Shown here in pieces: positions 24,452 through 32,297 of a DNA stretch of 64,000 bases; the stretch's first letter is position 1; each line of letters starts with the position of its first letter. Both the position numbers and the translations under genes were made by a program. The notes beneath the pieces were generated by a model. The model did no database searches. It had not been told where the DNA came from and worked only from the letters and a program-made list of their open reading frames with translations. This DNA comes from Pseudobacteriovorax sp. (lineage in GTDB: Bacteria > Bdellovibrionota_B > Oligoflexia > Oligoflexales > Oligoflexaceae): the NCBI GenBank assembly GCA_013215145.1, contig JABSRP010000011.1:186001-250000 (forward strand). Direction: 5' to 3'.

Positions 24452-26238
24452 TGAAATATATAAGATCTATTAAAAAAGCTTCTATAGTAACGTTGATGAT
24501 GGGTGCTCCGCTTTTTGCTCAGCAGGATACCTGTGAGCTTGATCCAGGACGCGCAGGTATCAAAATTGCTAACCTTGATCGTCAGCCAAGTTGGTTTATC
24601 TCTGTAAATCCTATCAACAGTGATTTAGTAGGATATATCGGTGGCGGAAACCGTATCATAAACATGAACGTTGAGCGCGGTGCTGAGAATCGTGAGATCA
24701 CGATCCCAGGAAGTATCGACCCTGTATACTCCCCTGACGGCTTATTTATGACCATGCCAAATGGTGGATTAGCGTTTATCGAAACCCAAAAACTAGAATC
24801 GGCCTTCACTGATGATTACTCAGCAACCGACGTACAAGCTTTGTTTAATGACAGAGAGATGTCTGGTGCTTATCAGTCAGTTGGTATGCCTCAAGGTTAT
24901 GATGGGGTGGTTCAAGAAGACGGCTCAACAAAGAAAGTCTACCGGTCCATTATCGAGCAAAATGATTCTGGTCCATCGACCCTTAGTATCCGCGAATACA
25001 CTGTGACGATAACTGCAGACGGTGAGATCAGTCCCGATGTTGAGATGGGTGAGTTGATGACACTTTGCCCGAACCGCAAACTAAAAACTCCAAAAATCTC
25101 AAAAACTGGTAAATACCTAGCTGCTTATGATTTTGAAGCAGAAATTACCAAGATCTTCCGTTTGGTTGATGTCAATAAATGTGACGAGATCCCAGGCTTG
25201 GACTTTGATCTTCATACAGGTAAAGTTGACTTTAACTTTGATGATAGCTTGATCTCATTTCACATCTCTCGTTATGAAGATGGAAATTACAGTCGTGGAT
25301 TTTGGCCTTCGACCATCTCTGATAGTGAGAAACGCGATGTTTTCGTAGCTAAGATGATTAAAGATCATAGTGACAACGTGGTTGCCATCGGTCATATGAC
25401 TCGCGTTTCACCACCGACAACTTACGGTGAAGGCGCATGGTACCCAACGTTTTCTAACGACAATACCCTTGTTTACATGACACGATCTCGCGATGCTGAA
25501 GGGCAACCTGTTCACAGCTTAGTCAAAGTTAACCCACTTGAAGATCTTGAGTATACGCCATACCTGTTCTCACTGATCAACATGAGTGAAGACGAAACAA
25601 AAGATATTCACGCCACCTATGCCTTGGCTTCTTTGGCTGGTGAGACTTGCGAGTGGGGTGCTGAGGCCGATATCCATAGCCTTTTGATGGATATCTCTAT
25701 CATGAAGCCGGAAGCTTGCCGTTCAATGGTGACAAACTTGTGGGATAGCCTTCAGGGTGATGTTCGCGGCAACTTAGAGCGTAGCGCTGCTGCCGGTAGA
25801 ATCGATTTCGCGATGTTTGATAGTTTGACCAAGGACGACCTCACTAATGCCTGTGCAACTAAAGTAAAGACTCAGGTTGTCAACGTTGATGGCGGTGTTG
25901 CCGTTGATCAAAAAGCGGAAGTTACCATTAACACAACTTGTGGATACTGCCACACTCACGGCAATATCGATGGCATCCGACGCATTGACTTCACAGATGT
26001 TGCTGGGCTTAACTTAGAGGAGTTGAACCTTTCTATCAACTCAATCAACTACGAGCCTCAGCCGGAAGTCTTCGAAACAGAAGCTGAGCAAGAGCGTGAG
26101 ATTGGACGTAAAATGCCGTCAAGTGAAACCTTTGATGAGCGTACTAAGACTAAGGTTGCTTGCTACTTCTACGAAAAGCGGGCGCAAAAGTTCCCAAGCT
26201 TCCAAGTACCAAGCTACTGTGAAGGTGTGAATGACTAA
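24451..26238 (+). CDS. Secreted beta-propeller-like protein with a c-type heme motif
   Basis: A 595-residue secreted protein with the signal MKYIRSIKKASIVTLMMGAPLFAQ. Residues about 40-390 show repeated blade-like motifs typical of TolB/WD-type propellers (DPVYSPDGLFMTM, GKVDFNFDDSLISFH, GAWYPTFSNDNTLVYMTRSRD). Near residue 495 a single CGYCHTHGN heme-attachment site lies in a C-terminal domain that ends with several Glu/Lys-rich helices. The combination suggests a periplasmic heme enzyme or electron-transfer scaffold working with the di-heme cytochrome of the same operon. The substrate is unknown. The overlap of one base with the gene before and a terminator 41 bases after define the operon end. 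Confidence 0.78.
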   Translation: MKYIRSIKKASIVTLMMGAPLFAQQDTCELDPGRAGIKIANLDRQPSWFISVNPINSDLVGYIGGGNRIINMNVERGAENREITIPGSIDPVYSPDGLFMTMPNGGLAFIETQKLESAFTDDYSATDVQALFNDREMSGAYQSVGMPQGYDGVVQEDGSTKKVYRSIIEQNDSGPSTLSIREYTVTITADGEISPDVEMGELMTLCPNRKLKTPKISKTGKYLAAYDFEAEITKIFRLVDVNKCDEIPGLDFDLHTGKVDFNFDDSLISFHISRYEDGNYSRGFWPSTISDSEKRDVFVAKMIKDHSDNVVAIGHMTRVSPPTTYGEGAWYPTFSNDNTLVYMTRSRDAEGQPVHSLVKVNPLEDLEYTPYLFSLINMSEDETKDIHATYALASLAGETCEWGAEADIHSLLMDISIMKPEACRSMVTNLWDSLQGDVRGNLERSAAAGRIDFAMFDSLTKDDLTNACATKVKTQVVNVDGGVAVDQKAEVTINTTCGYCHTHGNIDGIRRIDFTDVAGLNLEELNLSINSINYEPQPEVFETEAEQEREIGRKMPSSETFDERTKTKVACYFYEKRAQKFPSFQVPSYCEGVND

Positions 26239-26278
26239 GGAGATCCTATCAGACTGTTACTCACATTAAGCTTGTCAT

Positions 26279-26304
26279 AGCCCTCCATTGTGAGGGCTTT
26301 TTTG
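26279..26304 (+). terminator. Terminator of the heme-protein operon
   Basis: A 7-bp stem, AGCCCTC/GAGGGCT (26279-26285 with 26292-26298), is followed by a run of six T. Confidence 0.85.
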
Positions 26305-26346
26305 TTGGCTGTTTAAGGATTTTCCGCATGCAAAAGTGAGCAAGAC

Positions 26347-27090
26347 TCAGTTGAAGCAAAACGCTAGATCATCGCCTCGTTTGCTTTTAAAACTTGAAAT
26401 CACATTATTTTCCCTGTTCTTGGTATACCGATCTGAGAGAACAGACCAGTACAGGCGGTCTCCAAAATTGACAAAAACAAGCTCCTCTTTGCCTAGCTCA
26501 GCTCGTTTACTCACTTGTCTCGCCATGATTGCAACAGCGCATTCAAGATTAGCAGCGGGATCCGTGAGTTTACGACCTGGCTTCTGGCGATCTACATGAC
26601 ACCCCCAGTCGCTTGCCCAGACCATATCTTCGTAACTGAGCTGGAGTAAGCCGATACTATCATTGCCTCCACCGTCATTTGGTGCGAGCGCCATGGGATT
26701 GAAGTTTGACTCAAACTTTGTCATGGCTGCAAAAAGAAAGGTCCAGAAAGCGATTCTTTGCTTTGGGTTGAGAGATTGATAGCGGGGGCATATCTCAAAA
26801 ATCTCAGGGTCTGGTATCGGAGTCTTTTTGTTGAGTAGAATTTCTGATGATTCCTTTAATAAGGCGGCTCCTATGGCGGAGTTCCATTCTGGATTCCAAC
26901 CTGGATCACCATTTTCGGCGTCATAGCTTTTAGCGAAGGGAACATCTCTTAGTGCAGTTTGTAGCTCAGTGGAAGATTCTGATTGATACATGGGTCTTTG
27001 CACATTGTATTGGGTTAATCGACATCCTGTGATACTCAAGTTAATGAATAAAAATAGGGTTGCGATGAAAAAATAGTTCATGTCTGGCAT
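26347..27090 (-). CDS. Lytic transglycosylase-like lipoprotein
   Basis: A 247-residue lipoprotein (LFINLSITGC lipobox, Cys about 23) with a lysozyme-like fold in its middle. FWTFLFAAMTKFESNFNP carries the catalytic-type Glu, and SIGLLQLSYEDM matches the GxxQ-type motif of SLT goose-type lysozymes. DWGCHVDRQKPGRKLTDPAANLECAVAIMAR is typical of the third block, where two Cys could form a disulfide. It would cleave peptidoglycan glycan strands from the periplasmic face. AGAGGAA precedes the first ATG. It lies 52 bases downstream of the epimerase gene on the same strand. Confidence 0.8.
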   Translation of the reverse strand: MPDMNYFFIATLFLFINLSITGCRLTQYNVQRPMYQSESSTELQTALRDVPFAKSYDAENGDPGWNPEWNSAIGAALLKESSEILLNKKTPIPDPEIFEICPRYQSLNPKQRIAFWTFLFAAMTKFESNFNPMALAPNDGGGNDSIGLLQLSYEDMVWASDWGCHVDRQKPGRKLTDPAANLECAVAIMARQVSKRAELGKEELVFVNFGDRLYWSVLSDRYTKNRENNVISSFKSKRGDDLAFCFN

Positions 27091-27142
27091 AGGATGTTCC
27101 TCTATGATTTTTTATTCGAGGCTAAGCTTAACTCGCTACTGA

Positions 27143-28129
27143 TCAAGCAAGCGTGGAAAGTAAGCTTTTCTCTTTTTCCAGAGTCAATCCAAAATCTTCG
27201 GACTTAAGAATGTCTTGGCTTCGAATCGACTGCCAAGTGGCCTGGATTGTATCGGTAATCGCGCGTGAGGTTAATCCTCGCTGCCGAGCTTTGCTACCAT
27301 CAACTCTGTGTATACCGCGAGAGGTTTGCGGCACCCATAATGGTAAGTCAGTCCAGGGAGTGATGGATTTTGCCAGTAGGGCTGATTCTTCCACCCAAGT
27401 AATCTTGCAGGGATTGTCTAAGGTATGCTGAATACCATCTAACAGCTGCCCCCAGGTTAAAGGCTCATAAGGGCCAACGGCATTGTAGGTACCTAAAATT
27501 TGCCTGCTAGCAACCTCCAAAATCCACTTAGCTAGGTCTCGAACATCGATGAATTGTACCTGATCCTTTGGATGACCGGGCGCCAAGACCTTTCCTCCTT
27601 TTCCTATTCGATCAACCCAATAAGGAAAGCGCCACGTGGGATCATTGGGGCCCACGATTAATCCAGGACGAATCACTGTAGCCTGTTTTTGAAAGATCTT
27701 TTGAACGACGTCTTCGCAGGCTTTCTTTCGCATGCCATAGGTCTCGGCAGTATTATGATTGAGGCTGGCAGCATCACTTGTGGAGCAAGTGGGGCTTGTC
27801 TCAGTGATGGCTTCACAGTTAAAATCGTCGTACACAGAGACTGAAGATATGAATATATAGTGCGATGCTTGAAAAGCACAGGCGCTTTTTTCAACGGAGC
27901 CTGGAAAGTATCCGCAGCAGTCGATGACAGCGTCCCAGTTGTCAGAAAGAGAGGCTTTATGAAGGTGTTCTGTATCGTTTCTATCGCCAATCAGCCTTGG
28001 TAGTTTAGGAAACAGGTCGGGAGAGCTGAGACCTCTATTGAGTAACGTTACATTGATCCCTTGCTCAAGACACTCAGCCACGATATGCCGGCCCAAAAAT
28101 TGTGTCCCACCAATCACTAGTATCTTCAC
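27143..28129 (-). CDS. NAD(P)-dependent epimerase/reductase (extended SDR)
   Basis: A 328-residue cytoplasmic Rossmann-fold protein. The nucleotide-binding motif GGTQFLG sits directly at the N-terminus (MKILVIGGTQFLGRH); later motifs are DAVIDCCGYFPGS, FISSVSVYDD, and YGMRKKACEDVV, whose YxxxK is the catalytic pair. This pattern (SSVSVY and a YGxRKxxCE block) resembles the atypical SDR group near CSP41 and isoflavone-reductase-like proteins. The substrate is unknown. The start is a GTG with GGAGAT 8 bases upstream. The GNAT gene lies 29 bases upstream on the same strand, so the two are probably co-transcribed. Confidence 0.87.
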   Translation of the reverse strand: MKILVIGGTQFLGRHIVAECLEQGINVTLLNRGLSSPDLFPKLPRLIGDRNDTEHLHKASLSDNWDAVIDCCGYFPGSVEKSACAFQASHYIFISSVSVYDDFNCEAITETSPTCSTSDAASLNHNTAETYGMRKKACEDVVQKIFQKQATVIRPGLIVGPNDPTWRFPYWVDRIGKGGKVLAPGHPKDQVQFIDVRDLAKWILEVASRQILGTYNAVGPYEPLTWGQLLDGIQHTLDNPCKITWVEESALLAKSITPWTDLPLWVPQTSRGIHRVDGSKARQRGLTSRAITDTIQATWQSIRSQDILKSEDFGLTLEKEKSLLSTLA

Positions 28130-28158
28130 AAGACATATCTCCTACCCATCGGTCAATA

Positions 28159-28695
28159 CTAAAACATGTATCCAAGCAAATCGACATCATCAGAGTTCCA
28201 GGGATTTGCTCCGAGGACTTTCACCATAAAATACTCACCTAAGCTCTCTTGTTTGACAGAGAGGGATTGGTGTTCATTTATAGCCAGCCATTGAAGTTTG
28301 TTGTCATAACTATTAAACCCGAAAGACTTATAGATGCGCTGATCGTCTGCAAACAAAATTAGGCAGTCAATGCCACTGTTTTGCGCCATACCTTCAAGCT
28401 TTTGAAGCAGGTCTCTGGCAATCCCTTGACCGCGGTATTCAGATTTTGTGCAAAGGTCAATGATACCAAAGATGCGACGAATCGAGGATCCAATACGAAT
28501 CACGCGGTGATCGACGCCGACCTGTCCCACTAGTGTTTCGTTGTCGTAAGCCAATAGACGAAAGTGAGGAAGCTGCTTATAATAAATTCGTTGGTTCAAG
28601 AAATCAGGAAAACTCTCTCGTAAGAGGATCTGTAAATCCTCCCTCTGGATTTTGGAAAGCTCGTATTCGTCTTGCTTGTGAATTTTACTCGTCAT
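28159..28695 (-). CDS. GNAT-family N-acetyltransferase
   Basis: A 178-residue cytoplasmic enzyme of the GCN5-related family using acetyl-CoA. The pyrophosphate-binding motif A is clear, CTKSEYRGQGIARDLLQKLEGMA (RGQGIA near residue 90), followed by the beta-5 strand DCLILFADDQRIYKSFGFN, typical of small-molecule acetyltransferases. The acceptor is unknown. AAGGAA lies 6 bases before the ATG. It is the promoter-proximal gene of a likely pair with the epimerase gene. Confidence 0.85.
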   Translation of the reverse strand: MTSKIHKQDEYELSKIQREDLQILLRESFPDFLNQRIYYKQLPHFRLLAYDNETLVGQVGVDHRVIRIGSSIRRIFGIIDLCTKSEYRGQGIARDLLQKLEGMAQNSGIDCLILFADDQRIYKSFGFNSYDNKLQWLAINEHQSLSVKQESLGEYFMVKVLGANPWNSDDVDLLGYMF

Positions 28696-29271
28696 TTTTT
28701 TTCCTTGGAAACCTGAATCCTTTTTCCATCCCAGTTGTTTTATTACCTGGTGCAGTTTTTACCGGCACTTTACCTGCCTAGTGTGCAGCTTATCGCAAAT
28801 ACCGGTCTTTAGGAACTTGCTGAAATGACTGTCGTTAAATGACCTGTAATGATACTCCCATCGTCGACTAAGGACCACTTCCGTTAAGCTCGTACAAATT
28901 AGTCGCCATGTATCATGTTTGAGTGCGTCATATAGGTATGTATCTTGAAAGAATCAACGAGATTACAATAGGTTACATGGATGCAGTGATCTTCCAAGTG
29001 ATGAGCTTGGATTTCCATAACTAGCTCACTAAACCAGTAATAATTGCTCTTGAGATTTTAAGGTTGCTGTCTCGGACTAGGAGTTTAATAGCTTTAGTTT
29101 GGGTAAAGTTGGTCAATTGCCTGAAGAGATCATTGGATTAACCTACGAACCTAGCAACGTGGAAAACAGTGACTGCATCCTAAAGGTTCTCTAATGTAGA
29201 TTTACTAGGAAGGTGTGATCTATAATTGCCTTCCCTGATAAATATTGCTAGAAATCAGTAATTATTGCACG
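28696..29271. other. Long intergenic region without a gene
   Basis: About 575 bases in which all frames are short. Two similar 18-base segments (around 29031 and 29251, both with CAGTAAT-ATTGC) repeat about 220 bases apart in direct orientation. A 24-codon open stretch on the minus strand ending at 28809 reads like a coding remnant but is too short to support. No RNA gene is recognised. Confidence 0.4.
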
Positions 29272-29304
29272 AAAAAACCCGCCCTTAGCTACGGCGGGTT
29301 TTTT
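29272..29304. terminator. Bidirectional terminator
   Basis: A perfect 12-bp stem, six A plus CCCGCC (29272-29283) pairing with GGCGGG plus six T (29293-29304), has a 9-base loop. It lies 21 bases beyond the stop of the minus-strand lipoprotein gene and would work in both directions. Confidence 0.9.
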
Positions 29305-29325
29305 GTCTTGAAAGAGTACTTAATC

Positions 29326-29823
29326 CTATTTCGCGGAAAGCAGAGCCTCGAGAGCTCGCTCTTCGGCTCTTTCGTTCTCGATTTCAATCTTCTTCGCTAG
29401 CTCTGTCGTTTCAAGGATAAGGTTTACATAGTAGGTATCCTGACCATAGATTTCACCGCTTTCGATATAACGTTGCCCATCTAATATGATTTGTCCGTTT
29501 GTCCCTCGCAAGGTTAAGACCAACCATCCGTCACAGCTTTGCGGTACGTTAAAAGAAAACTCAAGGGATGTCGCTGTAATTTGCGAGTATGGCAACTCTT
29601 TACGTCTTTCTGTGAGATTGCAAGTATCAGAGCTTACCGTGTCGTCTGGCAGAAATGTGGCTTCGATAAAGGCTAATTTTGCCATGGTTTCTTTGTCGAT
29701 GACCTTCGAAGGACCATCGCCTGTCACTCTTACTTCAGTTAGTAGTGAGTTCTTTGATTCAACTGTTAATCCGTGCTGACAGGATACTGAAAGTAAGGCA
29801 ATAACTAATACGATAAATTTCAT
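29326..29823 (-). CDS. Small lipoprotein of unknown function
   Basis: A 165-residue lipoprotein (MKFIVLVIALLSVSC, Cys 15). The frame runs back to 29910, but the ATG at 29823 has GGGGAG about 6 bases upstream and starts the signal peptide. The mature part holds two Cys (SDTCNLTERR, PQSCDGWLVLTLRG) that could pair, several beta strands, and a charged helical C-terminus rich in Glu and Ala. No family is recognised. It is monocistronic, with a strong terminator just downstream. Confidence 0.68.
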   Translation of the reverse strand: MKFIVLVIALLSVSCQHGLTVESKNSLLTEVRVTGDGPSKVIDKETMAKLAFIEATFLPDDTVSSDTCNLTERRKELPYSQITATSLEFSFNVPQSCDGWLVLTLRGTNGQIILDGQRYIESGEIYGQDTYYVNLILETTELAKKIEIENERAEERALEALLSAK

Positions 29824-30201
29824 TTTGGACTCCCCGCTGTGCTTTTTGCTTCGTTCAATTAAGCTTCGACATTCAAATGTGATAGTCTGTAGTTTCCTTA
29901 TGTGTAGCAAGCCTCATACCAGATTGTAAGTCATCGAAATTGCGCGTAGTCGGCTAAATGCCTACGTTAGGATTATTGACATTATTTAAGGACGCTTCCC
30001 CACTTCAGGTAAATTCATCGAACATAATTCGGTACATAAGAGATTTGATAGTTAAAATGTGTTAGTGGTCAACAATCTAACAAAGCTGTCAAATAACTAG
30101 GCAATCCTTACTTGAGGGAATAAGTGATTTCGCTCTGTTATCCTTGGACTAGCTCTTGCTTTGTTACCTGGAGCGAGGTAACTGAGCTGGAGTCATATCT
30201 T
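29824..30201. other. Divergent intergenic region
   Basis: It lies between two divergent lipoprotein genes and should hold both promoters. A small GTTAG...CTAAC inverted pair lies near 30060-30080. No promoter consensus is strong enough to place and no RNA gene is seen. A frame from 30124 runs into the amidase gene but has no coding character before 30202. Confidence 0.4.
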
Positions 30202-31083
30202 ATGGATCGTAGAATATTTCTTGTAAGTGGAGTCGCGTTTGTCCTTGTCGGTTGTGGTAGAGCCATTGCTCCCAGACCTCCCATCGCAGCCTGGCGGGGA
30301 AAGGGTCAGCCTGCCGAGGATGACCCTAATCAAGGCATTGATGATAAAGATGATTCGGTCGTTGATGTTGGTACCGACGACGATAAACTTCCAGGTGATC
30401 AGCCTGGTTCTGATACCGATAGTCGTCCTTTGCCAACTTTGACCGGACTGTCTGTCGCCCTGACTGTCGGTCATGGCCAAGGGTCAGGATCGTTTGAGCG
30501 CGGAGCTCAACCTGCAGGTCACAGCGAATATGATTTAAATCTTGCACAATCAGAGACGATCTCACGTATGCTGACAGCAAGGGGTGCTAAAGTTAAAGTT
30601 TACAATTACTATCAAGGCCACCCGCCAATCACTTTATATGATCGCGGACAAAATTCCGCGGGATACGATATTCACGTCTCATTGCATCACAACTCATTTG
30701 GTGATACCAGCGTCCAAGGTGGTGAGACCTTGGTTTATAGTGGCAATGCTACGAATGAAGATAAGTTTTTAGCCAAGGCTATCAATGATGGTGTCGTCTC
30801 TGCTATAGGTGTGGCTGATCGCGGCGTTAAGACTCAAGACTTAGGCGTTTTACGTGGAACACCCTCTGGTGTTGTGAAGTGCCTTTGTGAGCCATTCTTC
30901 TTATCACAGGCTGGTCTTTCTAGATCAAAGGCTCAGCAGATGTCTCAAGATGCAGCGCAAGCCATTGCCAAAGGAATCGAATCATATTGGCTGACAAAAA
31001 ATTCTGTGGCTCTCTACTCACAAAGAGTGTTGCCTGAAGTCACAGAAAATGACTTAGAAGGCCTATACGACGATCACATTTAG
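30202..31083 (+). CDS. N-acetylmuramoyl-L-alanine amidase (Amidase_3), lipoprotein
   Basis: A 293-residue lipoprotein (MDRRIFLVSGVAFVLVGC, Cys 18). After an Asp-rich linker the catalytic domain starts with LSVALTVGHGQGSGS, where family members have a GHGG-type zinc-binding His. It continues with the Glu in SEYDLNLA, the HVSLHHNSFGD zinc His and the catalytic Glu in CLCEPFFLS. These match zinc-dependent Amidase_3 enzymes, which remove stem peptides from peptidoglycan during cell separation or remodelling. The HGQ in place of HGG and the Cys-flanked active-site Glu are slightly unusual. The ATG at 30202 gives the lipoprotein signal; the frame itself begins at 30124. Confidence 0.85.
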   Translation: MDRRIFLVSGVAFVLVGCGRAIAPRPPIAAWRGKGQPAEDDPNQGIDDKDDSVVDVGTDDDKLPGDQPGSDTDSRPLPTLTGLSVALTVGHGQGSGSFERGAQPAGHSEYDLNLAQSETISRMLTARGAKVKVYNYYQGHPPITLYDRGQNSAGYDIHVSLHHNSFGDTSVQGGETLVYSGNATNEDKFLAKAINDGVVSAIGVADRGVKTQDLGVLRGTPSGVVKCLCEPFFLSQAGLSRSKAQQMSQDAAQAIAKGIESYWLTKNSVALYSQRVLPEVTENDLEGLYDDHI

Positions 31084-31220
31084 ATCGCGTGTGACGGTGA
31101 CAAATATCTTTTTTTAAATTTACTATCTGTGCTAGTCTTCCCAGCTCTGTCACGTTTTTTATCGAGCCGGGAAGGCATTTGACTTCCCTTTATCGATCTT
31201 CCAGGTAAAGGACATATTTC

Positions 31221-32006
31221 ATGGTAAGACTATCTTCCCTTATCGTTTTTCTTTTCATGTTGACCAACTCATCCGTCTCCCTCGCTTCAATTGTTACGAT
31301 CTCACAAAAACCTGGTCGGGCAGACAATGGTGCTTTCGGTAAATTAGGAGCTAATTGGGAACAGAAAACCGGAAATACGGAAAAGCTTGCCCTCGGTGGC
31401 TTTTTTAATGGTGGTTATATTCTCGATCAGAACTCTTTTTTGTGGCTAGCTACTATCGAAGAAGAAAAGTCCCTTGGAGTTGTAACCAGTGAAAGCTCAT
31501 TGCTTCACCTACGGCATCGCTATGCCTTTACCGATTGGCTGGATTCGGAGATGTTTGTTCAGCAGGCGCGGAACCCCTTCAATAGGTTAAAGAGACGACG
31601 CTTAGCTGGAGTCGGGACACGCTTTTCTCTGCAAAAGGCTGCCGAGACTGGGCTATCTCTTTATTTTGGTTTGGCTCTTATGAGGGAGCACGAGGTCTTG
31701 GAAAGTGCGGGGGAAGATGCTGAAACCACCACTGATGATGGAATTTATGAAACCCGTGCCTCAAGTTATCTTTTTCTAACCTACGATTGGGGGGAGGGGA
31801 GGACATTCAATCAGACTGTGTATTATCAACCTCTTGCTGACTATGCCAAAAACTTTCGATCCATTAGTCAGACCTCTATCACGCTACCCTTAACCAAAAC
31901 CATTTCATTTGAATTATCCTATCAGTTTAGTCGAGATTCCTATCCTCCCGAAGGAGTTGAACCAACGGATAGCCAGTTTAAAAACTCTATAACTTTAGAG
32001 TTATAG
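31221..32006 (+). CDS. DUF481-like outer-membrane beta-barrel protein
   Basis: A 261-residue protein with a signal peptide (cleavage about SVSLA-S, residue 23). The mature sequence opens with GANWEQKTGNTEKLALGG, the KTGNT-type signature of DUF481/YdiY-like salt-induced outer-membrane proteins, and continues with regular amphipathic strands ending SQFKNSITLEL. A 10-12-strand outer-membrane barrel is predicted; the function of the family is unknown. AAAGGA lies 8 bases before the ATG. It stands between the amidase gene and the TonB-receptor locus with large gaps on both sides. Confidence 0.75.
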   Translation: MVRLSSLIVFLFMLTNSSVSLASIVTISQKPGRADNGAFGKLGANWEQKTGNTEKLALGGFFNGGYILDQNSFLWLATIEEEKSLGVVTSESSLLHLRHRYAFTDWLDSEMFVQQARNPFNRLKRRRLAGVGTRFSLQKAAETGLSLYFGLALMREHEVLESAGEDAETTTDDGIYETRASSYLFLTYDWGEGRTFNQTVYYQPLADYAKNFRSISQTSITLPLTKTISFELSYQFSRDSYPPEGVEPTDSQFKNSITLEL

Positions 32007-32093
32007 GGGTTTCCCTTTGACATCTTGGGCCCATCGTTATAAGTGGATATAAAACGACTAACGAGTCAACCAAAGTCTCATGGAAAAACGATG

Positions 32094-32219
32094 CTACTGA
32101 CATACGTTTTCAAAACCAGCCTTTATCGCTGCCCATTCTTCGGTCTGTCCGAATGGTGGGACGAGTAGCCCATCTCCTTGCACAGTGATGAATGGAACGG
32201 TCTTCACCGTACCTCTAAC
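32094..32219 (-). pseudogene. Possible remnant of a DsbA-like thioredoxin-fold protein
   Basis: A 42-codon open stretch bounded by stops on the minus strand reads RGTVKTVPFITVQGDG, then LLVPPFGQTEEWAAIKAGFENVC before TAG. The valine-cis-proline pattern and the trailing helix look like the C-terminal end of a DsbA/FrnE-type thioredoxin fold. There is no room for a whole gene. This is a weak call; the resemblance is by eye only. Confidence 0.25.
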
Positions 32220-32297
32220 TTAAATTAGATAAGTCAATATGGTTTAGTTGCGTCTAAGTCACTGAATCCGTATTGAAGCCTGCTTGGGGAGCATGAA

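Noticed and set aside
28809-28880. 24-codon minus-strand open stretch resembling coding sequence
   Set aside because: Bounded by stops on both sides and too short to link to any family.
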